Shown piece by piece: positions 54,745 to 63,660 of a DNA stretch of 64,000 nucleotides. The stretch's first letter is position 1; the number at the start of each line of letters is the position of its first letter. Source of the DNA: Sulfurimonas sediminis (GTDB lineage: Bacteria > Campylobacterota > Campylobacteria > Campylobacterales > Sulfurimonadaceae); assembly GCF_014905115.1 (NCBI RefSeq), contig NZ_CP041235.1:1860001-1924000 (forward strand), read 5' to 3'. Made by a program: the position numbers and the translations under genes. The notes beneath the pieces were generated by a model, which worked only from the letters and a program-made list of their open reading frames with translations, ran no database searches and had not been told where the DNA came from.

Positions 54745-55220
54745 GGAGCACTCGCTCAGGTATTGCTATGATTATGGCAATTGCCGTTATTGTCATCATT
54801 GCGACTATTATGGCATTGGCAATAAGTCTTACTTCCCAAACAACAAAACGTACTACAGATACTTACCTGTATGAACAGTCCGTGCTTCTTGCGCACAGTG
54901 CAGCGGAGTATGCACTTTTGAGAATCTCGCAAAGCCCTCCCTGTTCTAATTTAGACACAACATTCACTCAAGACACACTTTATAATATTAATATCAAACT
55001 ACAATATGTGTATTATGATGATCCCGATACACCTTTAGTCAATGAGGCACAAGCTGTTTGCGATGCTATACCTGCTGCAAATAGAGGCACACTCTATACA
55101 ATAGTCACCACACCCGAACAAAACGGATCTGTTCTTATGGATATAACCGTAGATGTAAATGATACAACAGTTGCTACTGAACCTGTCAGATATTTCAAAA
55201 GAACTCTGCAAAAATTATAG
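54720..55220 (+). CDS. MshP/PilX-like minor pilus assembly protein
   Basis: 166 aa from the ATG at 54720, overlapping the previous gene by 25 bases. N-terminal TRSGIAMIMAIAVIVIIATI MALAIS-type helix, without Glu+5, followed by TTKRTTDTYLYEQSVLLAHS AAEYALL, the mark of PilX/MshP proteins that prime pilus assembly. Two Cys near PPCSNLD and AVCDAIP. Last gene of the cluster; no ATPase, platform or peptidase gene is in the window. Confidence 0.72.
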   Translation: MQRKNSILRSTRSGIAMIMAIAVIVIIATIMALAISLTSQTTKRTTDTYLYEQSVLLAHSAAEYALLRISQSPPCSNLDTTFTQDTLYNINIKLQYVYYDDPDTPLVNEAQAVCDAIPAANRGTLYTIVTTPEQNGSVLMDITVDVNDTTVATEPVRYFKRTLQKL

Positions 55221-55250
55221 ATTCGTACTTTTTATTAAACTTTTTAATGG

Positions 55251-55256
55251 TATAAT
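55251..55256 (+). promoter_or_regulatory. Extended -10 promoter of hpf
   Basis: TGGTATAAT (TGN-TATAAT) 34 bases before the hpf ATG at 55290, with AAAAGGA as ribosome site. Confidence 0.55.
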
Positions 55257-55289
55257 TTTTTTTCCAATAGACTAAAAAAGGATTTAATC

Positions 55290-55823
55290 ATGAATATCAG
55301 CATGACAGGAAGAAATGTAGAACTTACTGATGCTTTAAAAGAGCATATTTCAGCTTCTATCGAAACACTAAAAAAATTTAATTTAGATATTATTTCGGTA
55401 AATGTTGTTGTCTCTACACAGACAAAAAAGGGCAAAGAACATGCTATTGTTGAGTTTGTCATCAATCTTGCACATAAAAACACTATAGTAATCAAGCAAA
55501 ATGATGAGGATGCCTATGCTGCAATTGATTTAGCAACAAACAGAGCACAAAAATCACTCCGCCGTCTCCACGACAAAGTAACTGACCACCAAAAAGTCGG
55601 TTTAAATGAAGTTAAAGCTGAAGAAGTCGATGTAAAAGCTGCTGCAGAGGCAATGGAAGATGAAATCATTCCGGTAGAGCTTGAACTCTACAAGCCTCGT
55701 GAAGTCGAAGATGTTTTGGAAGATCTTAAAAACAGTGATAAAACATTTGAAATCTTTTTAGACAATGAAAACAAAACACGTGTTCTTTTTAAAATGGGGA
55801 ACAAAAAATTCGGACTCTATTAA
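55290..55823 (+). CDS. hpf: Long-form ribosome hibernation promoting factor HPF
   Basis: 177 aa. N-terminal S30AE domain (MNISMTGRNVELTDALKEHI; DAYAAIDLATNRAQKSLRRL) binds the decoding centre; the C-terminal domain (PVELELYKPREVEDVLEDLK; KTRVLFKMGNKKFGLY) makes 100S dimers. It protects idle ribosomes in stationary phase. Has its own promoter and is followed by a hairpin terminator. Confidence 0.94.
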   Translation: MNISMTGRNVELTDALKEHISASIETLKKFNLDIISVNVVVSTQTKKGKEHAIVEFVINLAHKNTIVIKQNDEDAYAAIDLATNRAQKSLRRLHDKVTDHQKVGLNEVKAEEVDVKAAAEAMEDEIIPVELELYKPREVEDVLEDLKNSDKTFEIFLDNENKTRVLFKMGNKKFGLY

Positions 55824-55831
55824 ACCCGGAA

Positions 55832-55850
55832 CCCGTACTTTAAGTGCGGG
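55832..55850 (+). terminator. Terminator between hpf and recG
   Basis: CCCGTAC-TTTAA-GTGCGGG hairpin, followed by CTTTGTGCCTTT. It lies between convergent genes and may serve hpf; the T-tract is interrupted. Confidence 0.55.
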
Positions 55851-55867
55851 CTTTGTGCCTTTAAAGA

Positions 55868-57673
55868 CTAAGGCTTAGAAACAGCTTTTAAATCTTTTTT
55901 TACCATTTTAACTATTTTTTCATCTTGTGCAAAATCTACCCAATTAAACTGGCTTCCACTTTGAGAAATCCCCTTGAGCAAATCACCGCTTTTTCGAAAC
56001 TTCAAATCCAAATTTGCTATGTCAAATCCGCTTTTTGTATGTATAAATTCCTCTAAACGCTCAGACTTTTTTTTGTTGGTATATAAAAAGCAGTAGCCTT
56101 TTAAACCGGTACGGCTCACCCGTCCACGAAGCTGATGCAGTGTTGAGAGTCCCAAACGCTCTGCTCCCACTATAACAACAGTGCTCAAACGAGGCAGCGA
56201 TATACCGACTTCCACAACAGTGGTCGCTATCAATATGTTGCCTTTTTCTCGAAAATCAAGCAGTACCTGTTCTTTGTCTTTGTCCTTCCCATGCGTCACA
56301 TAAACATTGTCAAAATTTCTTTCCCAGTAGCCCCGTGCTTCATCTATACTCTGGTAATCAAACGCTTCACTCTGCTGTACCAGAGGATACACTAACAACA
56401 CTTGATTGTTTTTTGCTATTTCAGCCTTTACATGTAACAGTAAGGATTGAAAGTCACTTTTATGAATCACTTTGGAATCTATATCTTTAGTAAAAGGTGT
56501 GGTAGTAATGAGGCTCACATCTATATGTGCACTCTCTATCATCGCCTGTGTTCTTGGAATCGGAGTGGCTGAAAACTGAATAAAATGCGGTTTTAATTCC
56601 TGCTCGGTTACGAGTTTTTCCAGCATATTGCGCTGTAATGTACCAAATCGATGCTGTTCATCCACCATGATAAGTGAAGCTTGTGGCAATTCTCTGTATA
56701 AAAGTGCATGAGTACCTATAATAAAATCATATTGACTTAAATCTCTTTTTTTTGTTTTATTTGTGACAAGCGTAATTTTTAATTGGGGCAGATGTTTTTG
56801 GGCTTCTTCAAAGAGCTGATTTGCCAAAATGGTTGTCGGAGCCATAAGCACTGAACGATTTGGCATATTCATATAGGCAGCAGCCAAAATAACCATTGTT
56901 TTTCCACTCCCTACATCTCCCACAACCATACGTTTTGCCGCTACATCTTTTTTCAAATCCAGATAAATATCGTCTATAGCTTTTAACTGTTCATCAGTCA
57001 ATATAAAAGGGAGCGTTTTACACCATGACTTATACTCTTTTGAGTGTGAAGAGAGCGCCTGAAAATAACGTCTTTTTCCGGCTAGCATCTGCATATAGGA
57101 AAAAAGTTCCGTGTATTTTAACGCCTGAAATGTTTTTTCACTGTACTCTTTATTTTGTAAAAATTCATCTGTTGGAAAATGAAGTGCTAACAGCTCCTCG
57201 GCAATATCTTCACGCAACTTTACATGTAACAGGTTTTCTTTTGTAAGACAACTCTGTACAAGCCGTTGCATAACATCGCTTCTGAGTGCCGTTTTATATT
57301 TTGGGGTAATCGTCCCTACTTTAGCGACTTTTTTCGGCATACTCATACTACAGTGTCCCTGCTTGCAGTCTATCACACCATAATAATAATCCCGTTCCCC
57401 TGCTTTAAACTGATGTAGCATGTAAGACTTGGGACGAAAAAGCACTCCCTGAACAGTATGTCCGAGATTGTGCGCAAAAAAAGTAATTTGAATAGAATTT
57501 GGAGCTTTATAAACAGACTCAACCGTCGCATCTATGAGCTGTGCTTTTTGCGGAAGTAATTTTTCATGAAGTCTGTAATCTTCATAGGTATGAGGCACCC
57601 GTAAGGCAAGTTCCAAAACAGAATTAATCCCAAGCTTACGAAACTTCGCCTCTTCATCCTTTGATAAATTCAT
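55868..57673 (-). CDS. recG: ATP-dependent DNA helicase RecG
   Basis: 601 aa, short for RecG (about 690 in E. coli), as in other Campylobacterota, mainly through a reduced wedge domain. Helicase motifs: KRMVVGDVGSGKTMVILAAA (Walker A), LIMVDEQHRFGTLQ (DEQH), IQFSATPIPRTQA, GRVSRTGLKGYCFLYTN. RecG remodels stalled forks. Contains two TTACATGTAA copies (56428-56437 and 57220-57229), both read as LHVK. Convergent with hpf. Confidence 0.94.
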   Translation of the reverse strand: MNLSKDEEAKFRKLGINSVLELALRVPHTYEDYRLHEKLLPQKAQLIDATVESVYKAPNSIQITFFAHNLGHTVQGVLFRPKSYMLHQFKAGERDYYYGVIDCKQGHCSMSMPKKVAKVGTITPKYKTALRSDVMQRLVQSCLTKENLLHVKLREDIAEELLALHFPTDEFLQNKEYSEKTFQALKYTELFSYMQMLAGKRRYFQALSSHSKEYKSWCKTLPFILTDEQLKAIDDIYLDLKKDVAAKRMVVGDVGSGKTMVILAAAYMNMPNRSVLMAPTTILANQLFEEAQKHLPQLKITLVTNKTKKRDLSQYDFIIGTHALLYRELPQASLIMVDEQHRFGTLQRNMLEKLVTEQELKPHFIQFSATPIPRTQAMIESAHIDVSLITTTPFTKDIDSKVIHKSDFQSLLLHVKAEIAKNNQVLLVYPLVQQSEAFDYQSIDEARGYWERNFDNVYVTHGKDKDKEQVLLDFREKGNILIATTVVEVGISLPRLSTVVIVGAERLGLSTLHQLRGRVSRTGLKGYCFLYTNKKKSERLEEFIHTKSGFDIANLDLKFRKSGDLLKGISQSGSQFNWVDFAQDEKIVKMVKKDLKAVSKP

Positions 57674-57760
57674 AATTTTCCCATATAATTTATTTTAAAA
57701 ATTATATATTAATAAATTATAAACTATCAATATTATTACAAAATGTCATATTAAAAAAAA

Positions 57761-58315
57761 CTAATCCATTTGAAATTTATAAATTATACTGCCATATCCC
57801 GAAACCAAAGTGTTAAATTTATATGTAATATTATTTTGCGTATTTTCTGCTTCAATATCCATAACCCGCAAACCTAATTCCAAATCTATTGATTTTGCAA
57901 CATGGAAATTTAATCCTAAATCTCCACCATAATAATTATCTGATATCGTTCTTGAAAAATTATTTCTTGTAAAACCGATATTGATTATTCCTGCATTCAG
58001 ACCAATAAAACAATTCACAGTCGGAGATACATTTATAAGATACTGCAACTCAACACCTAAAGTCGTCATATAATCAAAATTTTTGGAATTATAATAACGA
58101 GCACCCGCAAATATTCTATAATTTTTATTTTGTGCACCTACTTTAACTCCGGCACTACCGAGTGTATATGTGTCATTGTTGTATGGAATATTCTGCTCAT
58201 AACTCAGACTGCTGTATCCGCCTTCTATACCAACGAGAGATTGTGTATCATTTGCCATAACTGCACATGAAACCAAAGACAGTGCCAGTATTATTTTTTT
58301 TACTTTTTTTCTCAT
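57761..58315 (-). CDS. Outer-membrane beta-barrel protein
   Basis: 184 aa with a signal peptide (KKIILALSLVSCAVMAND). Alternating strands rich in Gly, Tyr and Asn (GGYSSLSYEQNIPYNNDTYT; VKVGAQNKNYRIFAGARYYN) and ending SGYGSIIYKFQMD indicate a barrel of about 8 strands. Function unknown. It follows the lipoprotein gene by 15 bases on the same strand and is probably made with it. Confidence 0.65.
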   Translation of the reverse strand: MRKKVKKIILALSLVSCAVMANDTQSLVGIEGGYSSLSYEQNIPYNNDTYTLGSAGVKVGAQNKNYRIFAGARYYNSKNFDYMTTLGVELQYLINVSPTVNCFIGLNAGIINIGFTRNNFSRTISDNYYGGDLGLNFHVAKSIDLELGLRVMDIEAENTQNNITYKFNTLVSGYGSIIYKFQMD

Positions 58316-58330
58316 TTTTTTCCTTTGTTG

Positions 58331-60433
58331 TTAAAATTCATTAAGAAGTATAAGGTTTGTTAAACTCACTGTTCCTGCCGAACCTGTAGGTGAAGTAAAG
58401 TTAATATCTACGTATCCTGTTCCCCTATTGTTACCACATGAAGTTATACTATTATCCATTGAACTTCCTGTAACTGTCCAGTTTGCATCATCTGCTGTTA
58501 CCTGTATATTATATCCAAATCTAGCATTTCTATACCATTCAATTGTATCAGCAATTGAAACTTTTAATCGGACTAGTCCACTAAATCCTTTTGCAAAATT
58601 ATAACTTTCTCCAACCAATCCCGCACCTCTAAGCGTAATCTTACGGGCTTCTCCTATTTTTACAGTCGTATTGTTATCATATTGTTTTCCAACAAGATTA
58701 GCCCACAGAACAACATCTTTTCCAACAAGATAATAGTCATACTCTACATTTATACGCATACTTCCTGTACTGTCAATGACATAGTTCCCTGCATCTTCCG
58801 GATAAACATTTGCAACCCACTCGGTACCAAATTCGCAAGTGTCCTGTCTGTAGTTATGCCCTACTGCAAAGCCCAAGTTTGAAGTATCATTTCCTTCATA
58901 GGTATCTTGCAGATCTAAGGTATTACTGTTATTTGTGTTAATATCCCACTTTCCTGAAACGTTATATGTATATCCGTCTCCGAAAGTCACCAAATAATCA
59001 TTTGTCTGATCCACATTGTCAAATACATTTGCAGTAGTTGTAAAATTATTACTGGAACTGTTAATAGTTCCGTTCACTTCCGTAGGTTCATAGTAGAGAT
59101 AGTTTCCTGCATTAGAAGCTGCGCGCGGAGAACTTTTCACATACCCGACTATAGCACCCATTGAAACTGCAGGATTTGTATTGACAAGGTTATTATATCT
59201 GTCTGTAACGGTAATAACCCAGTGTTCAATCATCTTGGCATCGTTTTGTTTTGACTGTGAATCGGTTCCTGCGTATGAAAAACTGATAGCACTCGGAGGT
59301 CCGGACAACACAACTATATTAAAAACTTTCGTTAATGTTTGCTGATTATTATTTGAGTCTGTAAAAACTGCTGTAACCTTTAACGGAAGAATACCGGAAA
59401 CAGTATTTGTCTGAAGGTTTACAGTAACATTATTATTATTTTGTATTGTTAAACTGTTGCCAGAATTTCCTTTAGTGTCCTCTAGTTGTCCCAATATCGG
59501 ATTTAACATTTCTATTGTAACCGATGTCACATTACTGTCAGAAATAGGAGTGTTTGTATCATCGGTTATAAAAAATGACATCAGTTTACTGCTGTTTATT
59601 CCAATTGTAGCATTTTCATCCGAGAGAGTACTTTGCAGCAAATAGCTGTTAAGTACTGTTTGGTTTACGTCAGGAACAATTTTCACTGTAAATGTTTTTG
59701 GTTCCAAAGGATTAGCCTCATGATAAAATTTAAAAACTATATCTGAAGTATTTTCGTCTAATCTGCTTGGGGCTGTATATACAAAACTGGCTATTCCATT
59801 AGACACAGCAACAGTTGGACTGGCAAATTCACCTATATCACGACCACTTCTTACATCATCCGGATAAAATATTTTTACATTTCCATCTGGATATGGCGTA
59901 TTGTCTTCAGATATGACTTTCACATCTATATTTACAATTTGGCTGTTAGTGGTTACTGTTACACTATTATTAGTTAAAATTACAGTAGGAACTGCTGGTT
60001 TATAATTCACTGTCAAATTTGTTGTAACATTTGTATCTTCTTTATATACAAAAGTAAAATCCAAAGGGTTTATAGCTTTTAACGGGTCTGGTCCGACAAA
60101 TGTAAAAATCGCTTCACCATTTGTTATAGCTACTTCATTCTCACGGAATGTACCGCCACTTACATTTTGACTAACAATTTCACTTGGGTAACGTACAAAG
60201 ACAGAACCTGATTGCAACGATTGATTATTTTCATCGAAGGCTAGAACTTTTACCTGTGCAGTTTGAGCATTCGCAGTTATATCAATGTTGCTATTTTCTA
60301 AGCGGATTTTAACCGATGGTACACCTAGAGCACTATTTACTACTATAGTACTTGAATCACTGTTGGTACCCTGACATCCACTTATGCTAAACATAAGAAC
60401 TATTGAAGCAATAAAAATCTTTATTAGAGCCAT
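58331..60433 (-). CDS. Large lipoprotein with Ig-like (Big/invasin-type) repeats
   Basis: 700 aa. Lipobox in MALIKIFIASIVLMFSISGC. Residues about 25-260 hold two similar Ig-like modules (PSVKIRLENSNIDITANAQT and PTVILTNNSVTVTTNSQIVN; each followed by an acidic A-F-D-E-N type strand and a FTF or FVYTAP strand); a third lies at about 270-390. The C-terminal 300 residues are a different domain with Trp and Gly (YLVTFGDGYTYNVSGKWDIN; GHNYRQDTCEFGTEWVANVY) and Cys pairs. Likely a surface-exposed lipoprotein, adhesin or matrix component. Transcribed before the barrel gene at 57761, which could be its partner. Confidence 0.7.
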   Translation of the reverse strand: MALIKIFIASIVLMFSISGCQGTNSDSSTIVVNSALGVPSVKIRLENSNIDITANAQTAQVKVLAFDENNQSLQSGSVFVRYPSEIVSQNVSGGTFRENEVAITNGEAIFTFVGPDPLKAINPLDFTFVYKEDTNVTTNLTVNYKPAVPTVILTNNSVTVTTNSQIVNIDVKVISEDNTPYPDGNVKIFYPDDVRSGRDIGEFASPTVAVSNGIASFVYTAPSRLDENTSDIVFKFYHEANPLEPKTFTVKIVPDVNQTVLNSYLLQSTLSDENATIGINSSKLMSFFITDDTNTPISDSNVTSVTIEMLNPILGQLEDTKGNSGNSLTIQNNNNVTVNLQTNTVSGILPLKVTAVFTDSNNNQQTLTKVFNIVVLSGPPSAISFSYAGTDSQSKQNDAKMIEHWVITVTDRYNNLVNTNPAVSMGAIVGYVKSSPRAASNAGNYLYYEPTEVNGTINSSSNNFTTTANVFDNVDQTNDYLVTFGDGYTYNVSGKWDINTNNSNTLDLQDTYEGNDTSNLGFAVGHNYRQDTCEFGTEWVANVYPEDAGNYVIDSTGSMRINVEYDYYLVGKDVVLWANLVGKQYDNNTTVKIGEARKITLRGAGLVGESYNFAKGFSGLVRLKVSIADTIEWYRNARFGYNIQVTADDANWTVTGSSMDNSITSCGNNRGTGYVDINFTSPTGSAGTVSLTNLILLNEF

Positions 60434-60570
60434 ATTTTATACCTTTATTTAATTATATTAATTAATCATAACATTATATTATATTTAATTCAATAGAACT
60501 TTTTTTTAAATTCATATATCTTCTCCAGTGTAACTTAATGACACATTTCTATCACAAAAATTAAATTTTT

Positions 60571-61455
60571 TTAATAATTCACTCTTTTGTTGCGTTCTTC
60601 TTCCTGTTCTTTATAGAGTTCTGCACACCCTTTTGAAAGTTCACGAATTTTTAAAATATAATTTTGTCTCTCAGTCTGTGAAATTGCTTTTCTGGCGTCT
60701 AAAACATTAAATGTATTTGATGCCATCATACATAAGTCATAGGCAGGCAAAGGCAATCCGGCTTCAAGCGTTCGTAAACACTCTTCACTTTTGGCGTTAA
60801 AATCGGCAAAAAGCATTGCTGTATCGGCTACTTCAAAGTTGTATTTTGAAAACTCTATCTCACTCTCTTTATGCACATCTTTATAAAGTGTTTTACTGCC
60901 GTCAGGCGCAATGTTCCATACAATATCAAAAACAGTATCCACACCTTGCAAATACATCGCAAGACGCTCCGTTCCATAGGTAATTTCAACGGCCACAGGG
61001 TCACACTCTATCCCGCCGACCTGTTGAAAGTAAGTAAACTGTGTCACTTCCATACCGTTAAGCCATACTTCCCAGCCAAGCCCCCATGCACCGAGTGTCG
61101 GGGACTCCCAGTTGTCTTCTATAAAACGAATGTCATGTTTTGCGACATAAAGTCCCAAATATTCCAAAGATTGCAGGTAAAGTTCTTGGATATTGTCCGG
61201 TGAGGGTTTGATGAGTGCCTGAAACTGGTAGTAGGAACCAAGACGATTTGGATTTTCTCCGTATCTGCCATCTGTCGGACGGCGAGAGGGAGCGACATAC
61301 GCCGTTGCCCAAGGGGTAGAGTCAAGTGAACGTAAAAATGTAGCCGGGTGAAAAGTTCCCGCTCCTGCAGGAATGTCATAAGGCTGTACAATATTACACC
61401 CCTGCTTCATCCAAAATTCTTGTAGTTTGAGTAACATTTCGCTAAAAGTAACCAT
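60571..61455 (-). CDS. glyQ: Glycyl-tRNA synthetase alpha subunit
   Basis: 294 aa, normal length. Charges tRNA-Gly as alpha2beta2; glyS is not in the window. Signatures: [60 protein letters not shown] and [20 protein letters not shown]. The start at 61455 ([12 protein letters not shown]) fits the family. Confidence 0.97.
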   Translation of the reverse strand: MVTFSEMLLKLQEFWMKQGCNIVQPYDIPAGAGTFHPATFLRSLDSTPWATAYVAPSRRPTDGRYGENPNRLGSYYQFQALIKPSPDNIQELYLQSLEYLGLYVAKHDIRFIEDNWESPTLGAWGLGWEVWLNGMEVTQFTYFQQVGGIECDPVAVEITYGTERLAMYLQGVDTVFDIVWNIAPDGSKTLYKDVHKESEIEFSKYNFEVADTAMLFADFNAKSEECLRTLEAGLPLPAYDLCMMASNTFNVLDARKAISQTERQNYILKIRELSKGCAELYKEQEEERNKRVNY

Positions 61456-61501
61456 TTTTTGCCTTCAATTTGTTTTTGATATTATAACTAAAGAGACTTT
61501 T

Positions 61502-62293
61502 TTAGTATTTAAAAATTATTCCAAATTTAATGTATTCGTTATATGCTTTACTTTCCGGTTCCAAATACCCTGTACCGCTGCTGTCATAAACAATTTCAGA
61601 TTCTCTGATTTTTTGATACTGGTATGTATAAGCAGTATAAATAGACAGGCTTTTGTTAAATGTGTATTTTATCGGTATACTCAACTGCATAATATTTGCC
61701 GAACCGAGTACAAACTCTTGATTAAAATCACTAGCTTTCATTCTTGGTCTTATGCCATACTGATACTCAAATCTCGGAGTTATATTCAGATTTTTATAAT
61801 TATAGGACAATGCAATACTGGGGCGCAAAGAGTACCATTTATAATCTTCCACCTGCTGCACCGAGAGTTCTCTTCGCCAAAATCTATATCCAACTCCTAA
61901 AGATATCATCAATTTGTAATTAACAGTTTGGTGAAATGTATGTATAAAATCCAAATCTATATCATAAATTTTATTGGATGTAGTGCTCACTAAGTTACCA
62001 TAACCAAGATTTGATCCGATATACGATCCTAAGTATTTTGTATCTCCATCCAATGCCATAATACTTAGTACAATATTGTTAAAATCTAATATATCATTTT
62101 CTTTCATTATATAATTGTATGTAAGCTCAACACCTGTTAAATCACTGAGTCGGGAAGATTCACTGTCTAAAAGTTTTCCGTCTTTGTACTCATTATAATC
62201 CATACTCATACCAACTGCACTTATGGAATACTCTATTTTTGCAAAGAGCATTACGCTGATAACAGATATTCCTACGAAAACTTTTTTTAACAT
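61502..62293 (-). CDS. Outer-membrane barrel protein, conserved hypothetical
   Basis: 263 aa. Signal peptide MLKKVFVGISVISVMLFA, then about 10-12 amphipathic strands (IEYSISAVGMSMDYNEYKDG; YKLMISLGVGYRFWRRELSV; LNITPRFEYQYGIRPRM) and the C-terminal YIKFGIIFKY with an aromatic end. No recognised family. It lies between the DUF89 gene and glyQ on the same strand, 9 bases after the former. Confidence 0.62.
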   Translation of the reverse strand: MLKKVFVGISVISVMLFAKIEYSISAVGMSMDYNEYKDGKLLDSESSRLSDLTGVELTYNYIMKENDILDFNNIVLSIMALDGDTKYLGSYIGSNLGYGNLVSTTSNKIYDIDLDFIHTFHQTVNYKLMISLGVGYRFWRRELSVQQVEDYKWYSLRPSIALSYNYKNLNITPRFEYQYGIRPRMKASDFNQEFVLGSANIMQLSIPIKYTFNKSLSIYTAYTYQYQKIRESEIVYDSSGTGYLEPESKAYNEYIKFGIIFKY

Positions 62294-62302
62294 TTTGATC
62301 CC

Positions 62303-63160
62303 TTATGCAAGTTTACAAATTATATCACCGATTTCTTTGCCCAATGAGTTGGCAACAACATTGCATTTTACCTTGAGTAAAAAACAGATGTTTTTTCTGT
62401 GACTCGGACTGAGACATTCATAATTTCCCATGCCTTTGCTGATTATCAAATCTGCCTCATCAAAAAGCTTTTGCGCCTCTTTTGTTGCACGGTTATATAC
62501 AAATCCCGGCGTATTAACACCACTGTCAACCAAATTGCAAAGTTTGTCAAAACCCGCTTCTTTTGCCTCTTTACATGTAACGTCATTGATTATAGGATTA
62601 CCCCGTACCATATAGGTACATGTGAGTTTCGGATAGAGTTCCTGTAAAGTCTCTATAAACAAAGAGTCAAAAATATGTTCTCCGACATTATCACCAAGAA
62701 CAACAATGTTTTGTGCAGTTTGCAATACTTTTGCAAATGCTTCAAAATCATTATGAGAAAATTCTGTATGAAAAATTTTCTCAAGTTCTTCCTGTAAATC
62801 AAATTCTACCTGAGCAGCCAAATCTATCACATTGCCTGCTACGGCAATTTTTGTGGCTGTCAAAAGTTTGTCATTACATGTAAAGAGTTTTTCTTTTAAA
62901 AACGGAATAAAGGAAAGGGCTTTTTTTGTTGAGAGTTCTTTGACCTCTGCATATAAATCTTCTTTCTCTGCAATCTCTGACATTTTTTCATACACATCTG
63001 CAGCAATTTCCGGAGGCGTTTTTGAAAAAGAAAAATCTTTACTCATGCTTTCCACAGTTGTTCTGAGTCTGTTTTTTAAAGTTTCATCTGCACCAATTGC
63101 ATCAGCGACTTTCACACTTTGGTTAATGATACATCCGACACATTCATTATCTATGGTCAT
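62303..63160 (-). CDS. DUF89/ARMT1-like protein (damage-control phosphatase fold)
   Basis: 285 aa. Conserved N-terminal Cys pair in DNECVGCIINQSVKVADAIG, IAVAGNVIDLAAQVEFDLQE, VLGDNVGEHIFDSLFIETLQ and DLIISKGMGNYECLSPSHRK match the DUF89 fold, in which an Asn/Asp cluster holds a metal and the family removes phosphate from damaged sugar phosphates. Substrate here unknown. Overlaps the DUF3972 gene by 4 bases. Two TTACATGTAA copies (62571-62580 and 62874-62883) are read as VTCKE and, in the same frame, FTCND. Confidence 0.85.
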   Translation of the reverse strand: MTIDNECVGCIINQSVKVADAIGADETLKNRLRTTVESMSKDFSFSKTPPEIAADVYEKMSEIAEKEDLYAEVKELSTKKALSFIPFLKEKLFTCNDKLLTATKIAVAGNVIDLAAQVEFDLQEELEKIFHTEFSHNDFEAFAKVLQTAQNIVVLGDNVGEHIFDSLFIETLQELYPKLTCTYMVRGNPIINDVTCKEAKEAGFDKLCNLVDSGVNTPGFVYNRATKEAQKLFDEADLIISKGMGNYECLSPSHRKNICFLLKVKCNVVANSLGKEIGDIICKLA

Positions 63161-63636
63161 GCTTTTCCAGTATGTTCATCAATAGCCTTGTTCCACATAA
63201 GTTTATATTTGCGGCGCATAAATTCAACTTCCTGCTGTGAAAGTTTGAGCTGTTCTTGCAGAGTATGAATGGTTTTTCTGTCTTCATCATACAGTTCCTG
63301 CAAAGAAGCCAATGCTTCGCGTAAAAACTCATTTTCCACCCGTACAGCTTCGAGTGTTTCATCTTTTGCATCCAAAACTTTTTCATGCAGATTAATGATA
63401 GTTCCGATGGTTTTTTCAACGAACTCAGGCTGGACAAGCATTTCATGGGTGTTTTTTTTCGCAAGTTCCTTAAGTTTGGCAGGCACAACGGCTTCTGTCG
63501 CACCTTTTGACGGATCAATGTAACGAATGCCGTCTTCAATTTTTACACTTAATTTACCCCTCTCAATCAAATCTTCAATAGAAGTTATATCCAATCCCGT
63601 CAGTTGACTATATTCCTCATCGCTCATCCACTTCAT
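63157..63636 (-). CDS. DUF3972 protein (MerR-like HTH plus coiled coil)
   Basis: 159 aa. The N-terminal MKWMSDEEYSQLTGLDITSI EDLIERGKL looks like a MerR/excisionase-type winged helix, followed by a long coiled coil (LHEKVLDAKDETLEAVRVEN; LQELYDEDRKTIHTLQEQLK) and a basic end. A family largely confined to Campylobacterota, role unknown. I take ATG at 63634-63636, with GAGAGG 7 bases before it; the TTG two codons upstream is only one base from that site. Confidence 0.8.
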   Translation of the reverse strand: MKWMSDEEYSQLTGLDITSIEDLIERGKLSVKIEDGIRYIDPSKGATEAVVPAKLKELAKKNTHEMLVQPEFVEKTIGTIINLHEKVLDAKDETLEAVRVENEFLREALASLQELYDEDRKTIHTLQEQLKLSQQEVEFMRRKYKLMWNKAIDEHTGKA

Positions 63637-63660
63637 TGCCAAACCTCTCTTTTGCTGTAG

